Source of the DNA: Paramoeba atlantica
Lineage: Eukaryota; Discosea
Length of the DNA: 64,000 nucleotides
NCBI GenBank assembly: GCA_977017575.1
Contig: CDRNVI010000048.1
Coordinates: 186,001 to 250,000 of the forward strand
Direction: 5' to 3'
A program made the translations under genes and the position numbers. A model generated the notes under the pieces. It saw only the letters and a list, made by a program, of their open reading frames with translations. It was not told the DNA's origin and did not search any database. Positions 20,079-30,200 of the stretch are shown here, in pieces (position 1 is the stretch's first letter; each line of letters opens with the position of its first letter).

Positions 20079-22260
20079 TTAGAGTCGTAAACTCCCAATC
20101 CACTTTTCATCGGTGATGTAATCTCGGAGTTGAGACACTACCGTGTAAGCCGATAGCTTTTCAAGTTCCAGCTGAAAAGCCTCACGCACGTTTTCATATT
20201 TTCGATTCGCGCGCTGAGCCAACGCCTTTAATAGTTGTTTTGTGTCGTTGTGCAACACACCACAATCTGAGGCGGCGATGCAACGAAATGCCTCACTGTC
20301 CACACCTTTCTCTGTCACATATTTCTTGAACTTCCTTTCCTGGGCTTGCTGCAGTAGGTAGTTGCTTGTTTGTTTCTTGTAACTGTTGCAGCAAGTGTGA
20401 ACCACTGTGAAATCATAGAGGACTTCTCCCATATGGGGCCATATGATAGCGAGGTCGGGGCCAGATCGAATCCTGCGCGCCTTACATGGATGTTGGTCAG
20501 AAACCTCCGCAGAAATAGAGCATTTACACTTTGTACAATAAAATGAGGAGTGAATTCGCGGTTCGATAACACACGGAAGTCCTGCCTTCGCGCACAAGTC
20601 AGCTAGATAGCGCACGATGTGAGAGTGTTTACGAGTGCAGTTCATACCTGAGCATCTCGAGCATCCTGCGATATGTGGAATAATACTAGAAGATGTTTCT
20701 GGACCACAGCATCCCGGGCATACGACATTTATTGGCACTTTCGGTAGACTTATTCCAAGTCGCATCATTAGGGTGTAGCGGAAAAGGTAAGGATTCACAT
20801 AGTTATTCGTACTCTCTAAATGTAAGTTCGCTTCTTTGCTTCGGTTCAGAATGAGCTCTAAATGCGAATGTTTCTTAAGTTCTGCGACTTGCTTTTCATA
20901 CTCCGTGTTTAAGTTCTTCTTCAGAAGTTTTCGTGCCACCTCTTTTCGATCCTGCATTTTCTTCTGACCTTTGTCGCTACCTTTATAACCTACCGGAGCG
21001 TTAATGGGTTTTGGGTGCTCTTCGATAGATGTTTGGGCAGCTTCAAAGAAGTACTTGTGTTTCAGAATCGTGGATGTGATACCTAAACCACCAAATTTTT
21101 TTGGAAGTGCTGCGAGTTGCAGCAGGTAGGGTGGAGGTGGCGGAGTGGCAAGATCTCAAAGTTTGAAGTACATGGTGCTCAGACGGCGAGTTCAAACCCG
21201 CTCATCGCAATATTCCTGGCGGCCTCACTCTAAAAGGCTGGGCTGAGAACTGACTAGGCCCAGTACTCGGAGGACCGTCCCGGACCCTCCCCTCAGGGAA
21301 CCAGCTCCCTTACCCGGCTTACACCTCTTGGGTAAGCCGTGTTGACGTACAGTTCGTCGACGCAGCGTGTTGGTAACAGCACGTTGGTGCCGCCTTGGAC
21401 AAGCGGAAACTGGTAGAGGACGTCGGCCTCGGAACTTCCAAATCTGTCTGTGAAGGGTCTGGCTTGCCAGCGACCATCCGGAGCAATCCGGAATGATTTG
21501 GATTTTTTTTTTGGATTTGCGAGTTGCAAAGCATTGGAGTCAGCTCCGCACCACTTTTCCAAGACCTTACCCACCTCTGTGTCGAAAACCTGCGCTAAAT
21601 GAAGAGTGGCATTCGGTCTGTGTACGCGGAGATGATAATCGTGTCGCGGAATTGTACAGCGTCGCAAAATGGCCAGTGAGAGGTTGCTCGGACCCATCTT
21701 TAGGAGTCTGCGGAACAGACATTTGTGTTTCTCGAGTTTTTGAAGAAGCAAACTTTCTACCACCTGGTCGGCGCCAATGTAAGCACCAAGAATCTTAATG
21801 GCATCCGTCCGAAAGTTTACCCCCAAAGATTCTAATGGAAGTGGTTGGGTAGCACAGGGAGGGGCCTTCTGGAACCACTCACATTTCCGGAAATTGATAT
21901 CTAAGCTGAGATCCGCAGTTAACTCTCGTAAATGAAGAAAAGCTGCCTCAAGCGAATGAAGATTCTTAGAGCTGAGCGTCACGTCGTCTTGATAAGCTCT
22001 TATATTGACCTCGGGGTAAAGATTGGCTACTTCCATTAGAGGGCCTTGCAAGAGTGCACAAAAGTACATGGAAGAGAGAGCTGATCCTTGACGAATTCCA
22101 GATGAACTTTGTACTGTAGAATGAAGGGCATTGTTGGCAAAGAATAAAAGGTCTGAAGGGAGGCCATATTCCAAGTAGAAAAGTCGCATGAAAGGTTTAA
22201 AAATCGCATTTCCCAGAAGCGCCAAGAAGAGTTCTCTACGACTCCGATTCGCGGAAAATT
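20079..22260 (-). pseudogene. CRE-alpha LINE copy 3, split by SINE-3
   Basis: Minus strand. Sequence 22260-21529 covers the RT with a deletion: FPRIGVV is followed within a few codons by FKPFMRLF, so about 190 residues including palm A are missing. RQGSALSS and AYQDDV remain. SINE-3 (21122-21517) interrupts at ALQLA. After it, 21110-20079 gives LGITSTILKH, KPINAPVG, CPGCCG...HIAGC, CSRC, RSGPDLAIIW, YDFTVVH and ends VSQLRDYITDEKWIG. The frame stays open well upstream of the ATG at 20957, so that ATG is not a real start. Beyond 22260 the VIPER-2 end repeat begins. Confidence 0.85.
21122..21517 (+). mobile_element. SINE-3, tRNA-derived, with target duplication
   Basis: A 396-bp insertion inside CRE-alpha flanked by TGCGAGTTGCA (21111-21121 and 21518-21528). 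The head reads like a tRNA with a long variable arm: A-box TGGCGGAGTGG at 21138-21148 and B-box GAGTTCAAACC near 21189-21199, spaced as in Leu/Ser-type tRNAs. The body holds inverted repeats (CTTACCC with GGGTAAG near 21310-21337), and the tail is T-rich (GATTTGGATTTTTTTTTTGGATTT). RNA polymerase III transcription from the internal boxes is expected. The partner LINE is not evident: this tail is unlike the (CAT)n and poly(A) tails elsewhere in the window. Confidence 0.85.
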
Positions 22261-22772
22261 TGCTTCATAATTGACATTCGGGGGCACAGGCTCGCGCGTG
22301 ATCCATGAAATGAAAGATATATAGTATATAGATGACTTGCTCAAATTCAATTTCACATGACTTCCCGCTTCAGCTTTTAATGTCTAAATTTATAACTTTC
22401 TTCTCAATTTTGCTTTGGTCTCCGAATAACTAATCACTGACTAACGAAAGGGCCGTCCGCACGTGGACGTGGGGAGGTGGGTGGGAAACTTTTTATCTGG
22501 ATATGAACAGTACAAAATGGATACTAGACAATTTATAGAAAATACGTATGTATCCCTATTATCTTATTATACCCACCCGTTTATCAATTACTTACGCAAG
22601 CTTTCATAATTGACATTCGGGGGCACAGGCTCGCGCGTGATCCATGAAATGAAAGATATATAGTATATAGATGACTTGCTCAAATTCAATTTCACATGAC
22701 TTCCCGCTTCAGCTTTTAATGTCTAAATTTATAACTTTCTTCTCAATTTTGCTTTGGTCTCCGAATAACTAA

Positions 22773-25649
22773 TCACTGACTAACGAAAGGGCCGTCCGCA
22801 CCCGCCCCGTTCGCTAGTTCCATTCCATCCTGTCGCCAAGTCAAATACCGATTTCGAATCCAGGGATCGGCGTAGTTTTGCTTCGTCGACACATAGCGCG
22901 GTATTACTTTGAGGTTGTGGTTTGACATGTAGTCACAAAGTCGGACTAAGACGCGTGCGATACTCTCTGAATCCGCCCACCGTTTCCGTAGGGCGTATTC
23001 TACGCTCGTGTTATCGACGTACAGATTTATTGTTGTAATAGTCTTCCAATGTGGTTGGAAGGACAGAAGGGCATTTTCTACGGCTAGGGCTTCGCCTTCA
23101 TTTATTTCAGTTTTGTGGATCCATGGCGCCCCTGTACCGTACACTGTTCCGCCCGGAAGAAAGAGGACTGCACCCCATCCATCGAGGGATGCGTCTGTGT
23201 AAAGTGTTGCGGCTTGCGAAGAGTATCCAACGTACGTTTGCCACGTATTGCGCTTAACCTCTTGCGCCCAGTCATGTAACTGGTTCATAGTTCCCGGAGG
23301 CGGCTGTAATAATGTAGTATCTGATATCATCCCTTTGTTTAACTTCGAAACCTGTCGCCGTACGTACTTTATGATCCAATAGTACCTTGGCAATGGAATT
23401 TGAAGTATGCCAGACGCATACACTAGACGCGCACAAAGCGTCTCATAGAAGTAATAAGGGGCCTCTAGCGGCAATGTTCCGGGGATTTTCTCGATGAATG
23501 ATTTGTTCATACGATAGCACTGACTCTCGTGGTGATACCTCACCCCCAACCAGTCGTATTCCACCTCTGGATCAAAGGAGTAATCTTTAAGTGTTACGCC
23601 GGAAAACAAAGCGCGATCAAACACCCATCCTGCATAATCTCTGCAGACATCTCTTTTCCCGCACAGACGAAAACCGTCAACATACACATCGAGATGTGAC
23701 GCATCCTCCAGGATAGAGTGTGTCGTATATGAAGTGTGTCCGGCAATCACGGATGTAATAATTTGCATGACTTCTGGAGCCATACTATGCCCCATCGGCA
23801 TGAGTGTCATCTGGTATGTGGCTCCAGCGTGGATAAAGCGGTAAAACGGCCGACTAGGTGCAGGTAATTCCAGCTGGAAGAATGCAGAGGACAAGTCACG
23901 CTGCACGGCGCACTCCTCTCGGACTTGGGAGACATACTTGACCGGCTGTTCCAACGGCATCTCTGCCTTGTATGTCGTTGCAATTGCCTCATTATGTTGC
24001 TTGGTCCAGGTTATGAATCTGCGCCGGAATTGACCGTTCCTACTCTCTAGATTTGTAAATGGGATCACCCACGCCCGAGTGGGGTTGCTGAACGTATGTT
24101 CCACTCGCTCGATTATGTCAGCCTGCATTAAAGATTTGATATCTGAGTGCGTCAAATCTTTTGTTGTGACAGGGGAGGGTTTTAGTTGGGGTAGCAATCC
24201 TGTTGGATTCGTTATCTTCCCCCATATCTGATCAAAGCGTGTACGTACGTGTGGCAACATCAAATCTCTAATTCGGTGCAGTCGTAGCGGCTTTACCCGA
24301 CGTGCATGTATCGGCAATGTTTGCATCATTTCCTGGGTCGGACGTTCAGTTTTCCGGTGTATACGCGACCATACCCTCTTTGGGCCCCAAGCCGCGTCAT
24401 TCAGGCCTTTTTCGTACACGCATGCCATTCTTTCTCCGTCTTGGGGCTTTCCGATGTATGGAGATGTTATTCCTGTATGATTCGGGGAATCGCGTGACCT
24501 TGTGTTTGATCCTACAAAGTTCGCGTTGCCCTCTGGGTACCCAGCGCCATTGCAGTTGTCTCGTTGCGGCCAGAATATCGGAGAAGTGTGCTCAATTGCT
24601 TGTGCTGCGCCATACGTTGTACCTCCTCGATTGTGAGCGTATTCTCCGCCACTCGGGTCATTAGATGGCGGATCGCCCCATGCTTTAAGCTGTGGGAGCT
24701 GTAACCTGGGCCAAGATGCGTCCTGAGGAATCGGGAAATTTGCTCTGTCGTCACCGTACTGAAGCGCTGGGCAGGGCCCAAGGTTATAAGGTATTGGAAT
24801 ATTCTGTTGGTATAGGTCCCCTCTATTACCGTGAACGTGTCCGGGCGGTAGGGTTGAGATCGCGTTGCCTTGGTACGTTGCCCCCAGTCTATTATAATGC
24901 GATCTGGTCGCAGTATTATGACGTCCCGGCGTCGCATCTTTGCCACTTCGCCAGCCCTTGATGCTGTTTTGTACGCTACTAACATGACGATTTCCATTTG
25001 TGGTGTCATCTTCGGCAAAAGGTACTGGATTTGGTCCTTTGTAATTGGACATGCTTGGTGCGTCGGGATCATGGCGCCTGCCCTCACTAGCGTTTTGGCG
25101 AGCATTTGGGCGTGAATGGCTGACTTTCGTGCCTGTGTTAGTATCGAAATCATGTGTTTGATGTACGTGTGCTTGGTTTGTGGTTTTACTTTTAACGCGG
25201 AAATGTAAGCCACCACGTTGTCGTCGTTTAACTCCATGTTTGCCGCACGCATCTGACGCAGCAAACGGGCCCGTGTCGACCACGTTGTTCTTGCCCATAA
25301 TGTGATTAGCTCCTTCTGAGTTTCCGCGCTCTTTATGCCTATCTCGGTCATAACGTAACGGACGTCGTTCATGAAACCGCCCGTCCTGTGGGAGGCAGCG
25401 GAGGACTTCAAAACGCGTTTTTGTGCGGAACGGCTTTGATTCCTCTGACTTTTTGCTTCGGTTAAACTTACTGTCGCCACTTGTTTGTGCGCGATATTGT
25501 TCTCTTCGAGACCAATGCTTATTTTTACAATTTGATTCAATTTTTCCTTGACAATTCTGTTTATACTTGCTATCTTTCGATTTTTTTCTGAAACTATCTT
25601 TTTTATAAATAACTGGCGTTTTGTCCGGGGGCGGACCTGCATTTGTCAC
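22773..25649 (-). CDS. VIPER-2 RT-RNase H frame
   Basis: Fossil-element part. The upstream half of this frame overlaps the recombinase in another phase and has no recognisable domain; the RT followed by RNase H lies in about the last 520 codons (22773-24340). The product would copy element RNA through the split repeats. Where translation begins is not visible; this family is known to use overlapping frames. Confidence 0.7.
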   Translation of the reverse strand: MTNAGPPPDKTPVIYKKDSFRKKSKDSKYKQNCQGKIESNCKNKHWSRREQYRAQTSGDSKFNRSKKSEESKPFRTKTRFEVLRCLPQDGRFHERRPLRYDRDRHKERGNSEGANHIMGKNNVVDTGPFAASDACGKHGVKRRQRGGLHFRVKSKTTNQAHVHQTHDFDTNTGTKVSHSRPNARQNASEGRRHDPDAPSMSNYKGPNPVPFAEDDTTNGNRHVSSVQNSIKGWRSGKDATPGRHNTATRSHYNRLGATYQGNAISTLPPGHVHGNRGDLYQQNIPIPYNLGPCPALQYGDDRANFPIPQDASWPRLQLPQLKAWGDPPSNDPSGGEYAHNRGGTTYGAAQAIEHTSPIFWPQRDNCNGAGYPEGNANFVGSNTRSRDSPNHTGITSPYIGKPQDGERMACVYEKGLNDAAWGPKRVWSRIHRKTERPTQEMMQTLPIHARRVKPLRLHRIRDLMLPHVRTRFDQIWGKITNPTGLLPQLKPSPVTTKDLTHSDIKSLMQADIIERVEHTFSNPTRAWVIPFTNLESRNGQFRRRFITWTKQHNEAIATTYKAEMPLEQPVKYVSQVREECAVQRDLSSAFFQLELPAPSRPFYRFIHAGATYQMTLMPMGHSMAPEVMQIITSVIAGHTSYTTHSILEDASHLDVYVDGFRLCGKRDVCRDYAGWVFDRALFSGVTLKDYSFDPEVEYDWLGVRYHHESQCYRMNKSFIEKIPGTLPLEAPYYFYETLCARLVYASGILQIPLPRYYWIIKYVRRQVSKLNKGMISDTTLLQPPPGTMNQLHDWAQEVKRNTWQTYVGYSSQAATLYTDASLDGWGAVLFLPGGTVYGTGAPWIHKTEINEGEALAVENALLSFQPHWKTITTINLYVDNTSVEYALRKRWADSESIARVLVRLCDYMSNHNLKVIPRYVSTKQNYADPWIRNRYLTWRQDGMELANGAGADGPFVSQ
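24512..25642 (-). CDS. VIPER-2 tyrosine recombinase
   Basis: Fossil-element part. A 376-residue frame with the C-terminal organisation of a tyrosine recombinase (conserved Arg in a TASRAGE context, a HSLKHGA-like box, and LLRYSGRNETTAMALG at the end), similar to the VIPER-1 product at 3556-4431. In YR retroelements it integrates a circular DNA intermediate without duplicating the target. Confidence 0.8.
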   Translation of the reverse strand: MQVRPRTKRQLFIKKIVSEKNRKIASINRIVKEKLNQIVKISIGLEENNIAHKQVATVSLTEAKSQRNQSRSAQKRVLKSSAASHRTGGFMNDVRYVMTEIGIKSAETQKELITLWARTTWSTRARLLRQMRAANMELNDDNVVAYISALKVKPQTKHTYIKHMISILTQARKSAIHAQMLAKTLVRAGAMIPTHQACPITKDQIQYLLPKMTPQMEIVMLVAYKTASRAGEVAKMRRRDVIILRPDRIIIDWGQRTKATRSQPYRPDTFTVIEGTYTNRIFQYLITLGPAQRFSTVTTEQISRFLRTHLGPGYSSHSLKHGAIRHLMTRVAENTLTIEEVQRMAQHKQLSTLLRYSGRNETTAMALGTQRATRTL

Positions 25650-26950
25650 TTCTTTGCGCCAGACCCCCGACCGGCGAAATCCCGGCGCTGTTGAGTTGCC
25701 CCGGGAGTGTACGGGCGATTCGAGGCGGCGAAACTCCGATTCCCTCGATACCGGGAGTAACTCACCACTCCTCGTCCACGATTGTAATTGATGCTTGTGG
25801 TTAAGATCTGACCGAGAACGTCTGTCGGATCCTTCTGAGCTACGTAATGTGATTCAACATACTTGGGATCTGCTCCTTGTGCGATGGCATGCTTAATCCG
25901 TATTCGATCCAATAGCATTTGGCCCATTCGGGCATCATTGGAGCCAGCCACTTCCAGACCACCTTTTTCTTGAGTTGTAACTACCCACTGGTGGAATAAT
26001 TCCCAGATACATTGCAGCTCTTCTGACAATACGAGCGGAAGCTTTAGTCCAAGGCGAATGCGATTCTCCAGTATATCATACTCTTTGCCCGGCTTCAGAA
26101 GTGCGCCCCACGTTATGACATCGTGCAAAGCAAAACCATCGCCTTTCTCCAGTGCAACTGCCGGTCCTTCCCCCTTTCCGGATACCGTGTGGACGTCGAT
26201 TGGAATCTTGTCTACGATTTCTATACTTCGATACGCAACGCCACGCATCGGGATATCCACTGTAGCATGTGGAAAGGTTACAGTGAGAGCTCCGGACTGC
26301 ATCGAGTCGTTTTCATGGACCACCCCACGCCAAGTGTAAGATGCATCGGAATCATCGGTTTCCCAGCGCCAAACCACCACAATCTCCACGACATATTGCT
26401 CGATCAGACTCTTGATTTCATCGATTTTTGTTGTTAACTGTTGTTCGGTCATGTTCGTTAAATGTTCCTGTCGGGGCTGTGTAGGATCCTGAGCTGGTTG
26501 ATCTCGTGCCGCGTGGGACTCGGCTTGAAAACGGTTTATATTTGTTGGATTCGTACGGTCGGGTGCGCGCGCCGCGTTCCCCACAACAGGAGAGCGCAAG
26601 CCCTCAATTAGTGCCTCCATCCTCTCGCGTGCCTCAACTTCACGACGCTCCCATCGCTTTTGTTGTTCTTCTTGGCTTTTGAGTACTCCTTCTAGCTGCT
26701 TCGAAAGTCCCCCGAACACGTCAACCATTAAATTGGCTGCCTGTACACGGGCCTCGCCCTCTACTGCAGGAAAGTTCTCCCGGGCTTGCATAAACGGGTT
26801 CGACAAGCGCGGCAACGATTGAGACCTCTGGCGGGTCGACTTTCGCGTAGCAGGATAAATAGGCAATGGCTCCGGTGTCCGCTCTCCGGCGTCATTGTGC
26901 GAAGCAGTTGTTGCCTCGCGAGCCGCGGCTTGGGCACGTGTGAGGGGCAT
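25646..26950 (-). CDS. VIPER-2 gag-like protein
   Basis: Fossil-element part. About 434 residues from the ATG at 26950, the first after the 5' terminal repeat; an in-frame extension to 27094 would run through that repeat and is less likely. Predicted features are a Ser/Pro/Arg-rich start, a likely coiled coil (LEGVLKSQEEQQKRWERREV) and a basic Arg/Gly tail. No zinc knuckle is seen, unlike VIPER-1. Near-identical copies lie at 31333-32637 and 47190-48494. Confidence 0.65.
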   Translation of the reverse strand: MPLTRAQAAAREATTASHNDAGERTPEPLPIYPATRKSTRQRSQSLPRLSNPFMQARENFPAVEGEARVQAANLMVDVFGGLSKQLEGVLKSQEEQQKRWERREVEARERMEALIEGLRSPVVGNAARAPDRTNPTNINRFQAESHAARDQPAQDPTQPRQEHLTNMTEQQLTTKIDEIKSLIEQYVVEIVVVWRWETDDSDASYTWRGVVHENDSMQSGALTVTFPHATVDIPMRGVAYRSIEIVDKIPIDVHTVSGKGEGPAVALEKGDGFALHDVITWGALLKPGKEYDILENRIRLGLKLPLVLSEELQCIWELFHQWVVTTQEKGGLEVAGSNDARMGQMLLDRIRIKHAIAQGADPKYVESHYVAQKDPTDVLGQILTTSINYNRGRGVVSYSRYRGNRSFAASNRPYTPGATQQRRDFAGRGSGAKK

Positions 26951-27020
26951 AAACTTTTTATCTGGATATGAACAGTACAAAATGGATACTAGACAATTTA
27001 TAGAAAATACGTATGTATCC

Positions 27021-27247
27021 TTTGAAATAATTTTTTTTTTATAAACCTCTTTTTCTTTCCGTACATCTATTTTTATTATGTTCTCAATGATCACATAACC
27101 GTATATATGTATTTGGGGATTTAATCCTTTTGTTTATGTTTTTATTATGTTCTCAATGATCACATAACCGTATATATGCATTTGGGGATTTAATCCTTTT
27201 GTTTATGTGTTGGACTAATGCAAGCAACATTCGACGTTTACATTTCT
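27021..27247 (-). repeat. CRE-beta 3' UTR with 69-bp tandem duplication
   Basis: A roughly 69-bp unit (TTATTATGTTCTCAATGATC...) is repeated twice at about 27067-27205, between the CRE-beta stop and the VIPER-2 5' end. Copies are at 32708-32934 and 48565-48791, and a piece of the unit lies at 55917-55965. An A-rich stretch near 27028-27042 may be the tail. Confidence 0.75.
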
Positions 27248-30200
27248 TCAATTCTGCTCCTCTCCATGATGACTTAAGTATTTTTTCAGCTGCGAGAGAG
27301 CGACTGCTCCGTTTAACTCTTGGAGCTGTAAAGAGAAGTCTTGTACTGTCTGCTCACGACTGACGCCGCACAGATCGGCCAATGAATGAAGGAGTGCCTT
27401 GGTGTTGGCATGCGCAGCACCTCCGGACAACATTGGAATGCATTCGAATTGGTTGTCCGGAATCAAGCCTGAGTTGACGTACGAGTTTCGCTTCCTAGTG
27501 ATTGCATCCTTCATCAATCGGGCGCCTGTCTTGTGCAGGTGTGATTGCGACAATTCGTGGACAATTGTGAAATCATAGTACATCACCCCTTCGGCCCAGT
27601 GTATGGCTAAATCTGGTCCTGATCGATGAAAACCTTTTGATCCACATACTCTCTGATGCTCAGTTTTACGATCGTAGTCCACCTGCTCTGCGCATGTGAT
27701 ACATTTAAGGGAAACAAAGCCTCTAGGTTCAAGTTCGCATGGCACCCCTGCTTTCGTGCTTAGATCGTACAGCCGCTTGACCATGTGATGGTGTTTCATT
27801 GTTGAATTGTTTCCGGTACATTGGACGCATCCCGACACGTGCGTTATCGCATTTTTTGAGGATAGTAACATTTGACAACCGGGACAATTTAGATGATCCG
27901 GCAAGCGGGGATGCGCAATGTCAAATCGCGGCATGATCGCTAGTGTAAAATGGCGTGGAGATACGAGCCGTGTGCTGGAAGTCAACCAGGTGTAATTACC
28001 TTTTTGGCTTGTTGCGCGGATTATTGCTGCCTTTTGCTTATCTTTCATAAGTTCGCTCCGTGTTTCCTCATGGTATAAAGCTTCCGAGACGGACTGTTCG
28101 TTCGGCAGTGTTTGCGTAGAAGTTTCCTCCGCACGCGATGCACATGCAAGGTTTCCTGCCAGAGCTGAAAGATGCTTTGGTCGCTCCAGTGCAGTTTGCC
28201 TTGATGCTGTGTAGGATGCTTCACGGATGTGTTCATATGCTGTGAGGCCGAGTCCTCCTTTTTTTAGTGGAAGGCGTGTCCATTTAATTTTCTTGTCGGA
28301 AAGATTACCGAACCACGTACGAAAGACGCTGGCTACCTCGTGGTCGAATTTTTGCGTAAGCTTTAATGATTCGTCTGGGTTTTGAACTCTGATGTGATAG
28401 CGATGCCGAACATTGATGGATTTTGATAACAGCAAGAGGGAAACGTTGCTCGCTCCCATTTGTTTGAGACGGCGGAATGCTGTGCGATGTTTCTCAAGCT
28501 TCTGGACAAGTTTCTCGCTAACGCGCGCAGTCTCTCCAAGGAAAGCTCCAAGAATCTTGATAACGTCGGCTTCGGCGGTGATGCCGTGATTATTCAGACT
28601 GGACGGCATCGGTATATCGTTCTTGCCGCCAAACCAAACGCATTTTTGTGGTGCCAACTCGATTAACCTGTCGTGCAAAAGGTCGGCTAGACGCGTATAA
28701 GCACTAGACAGAAGATGTGCCTCGGTGGAGACAAGATTAATATCGTCAATGAATGCAAAAATGCGAATTCCCGGGAATTCGTCGTGGAGTGTCTCAAGGA
28801 TCGGTTGTAGGAACGCACAGAACAGAATGGATGATAGAGGCGATCCTTGTCTAACTCCTGCAGAACTCTTGAGAATCTTGAACAGTTGCCCATCGCTGCC
28901 GTAGTAAAGCAGTTCCGAGGGGACTCCGTATTCGGCGGCGAAAAGTCTTTGGAAAGGACGCAAAGCATGGAAGGCAAAGACGGCTTTTGCAACATCATCG
29001 CGCGAAGGCGAATTGAACGCGTTTTTCATGTCAATAGAGAGAATGGCGCAACCTTTCATATAGTGTTCGGTAAGCTCGTGGATGACGCGTTCGCATCCGG
29101 ACTTTATCATCACCCCGTATTGATGCGGTGTGAAAAGAGGAGCCAGTTTCTTCTCGTGGCGTTGTAGAAGCACAACCTCAGCCAGTTTAAGCCAGACCTC
29201 TCCGACCGCTATGGGGCGAACTCCGTTTGATGGTTTAGGAATGGCCACAAGGCGTGCTCGCTTAAGGCGGTTCATGATTTCTTTGGAAAGTAGTCCATTG
29301 ATGAGGTCTGTCATCATATGACAAAGACTCAAACAACAAACTTCGTCATCCAGCAAAAGGCGCAGAATAGTGTCCGTTGTGCCTGTAGGCCCTGGTGAGG
29401 CACCTTTGGCCATTCGCCGCCCAGCTTCTCGTAATTCCAGGGGTGTGATGCAAGCTGTTAGTGGGGCATCGCTGGGCAGTCGAAAGGTAGTGGCTACTTC
29501 CGGATGGAGAAGCTTCAACTTCTCAGCAGTTTCTTCGTCGGATAGGATCCTTTCTCGAATTTCCTGATCGAGCACTCTGGTTGCTTTCCTCACACAACCG
29601 TCTAAGACAAGACTAGTGGCTTTCTTAATCGCACGTTTGTCCTGCTGCTGGTTCCTGTTCTCATCTAAGTCTTGCGGTTGGGAAGACAGGGGGAGGCGAC
29701 GTCGACGTTTCGCATTTACTTTACGGATGGTGGCGAGGGAGTATTTCATCGCGGACAGAGTCTTGCTCCATATCTTGTTTCGCTGTGGATAAGTGCTTTC
29801 GGCGTAATCATGTAGTATGTCGCGATAGATGGCGACGACGCATGGAACGAATTCCGGTGAAACTGAGCGGAGGGTTGGCATAGGGTCCAGATCGAGATCT
29901 GTTTCAGTGTGATAAGTTACACAGATTGGCAGCTGTGTCGGAGAACCAGATCTTTTTCCGCTGGTGGTCGTGTTTGCTCCTGCGTCCCACGTTATCTTAA
30001 AAACTCGTACGTTAGCGTGCGGAGGGATGTGACCTGTAAACGTTTGACCAGCCTGATGTCCGTGTATTCCTTCGTATTCAATTGCGAGTTTTCGTTGGCG
30101 TGCTCGTCGTTGGACGCTGCGTACTATTCCGCGTGAGACATTCAAGATTGGTGTGCAATCAAAGCTCCACGCGATTGTAAATCTGTCTCCAGGTTTTGCC

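Larger units (their letters stand above)
22267..27020 (-). mobile_element. VIPER-2: whole-looking YR retroelement fossil
   Basis: Minus strand. Terminal architecture: a repeat of about 70 bp at the 5' end (26950-27020), then coding parts, then a 195-bp repeat (22604-22800), the 70-bp repeat again (22487-22557) and the 195-bp repeat again (22267-22461). This is the A1-ORFs-B1-A2-B2 split direct repeat pattern of Ngaro/VIPER elements. Coding order is gag-like (25646-26950), tyrosine recombinase (24512-25642) and RT-RNase H (within 22773-25649), the VIPER order. It looks whole and recent, with no obvious break. It sits between CRE-alpha copy 3 and CRE-beta copy 1. Two partial copies lie at 31022-32707 and 46879-48564. 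Confidence 0.85.

Noticed and set aside
26058-26437. Plus-strand frames of 93-104 codons repeated three times (also 31745 and 47602)
   Set aside because: They are antisense shadows of the VIPER-2 gag-like frame; their repetition reflects duplication of the sense element.
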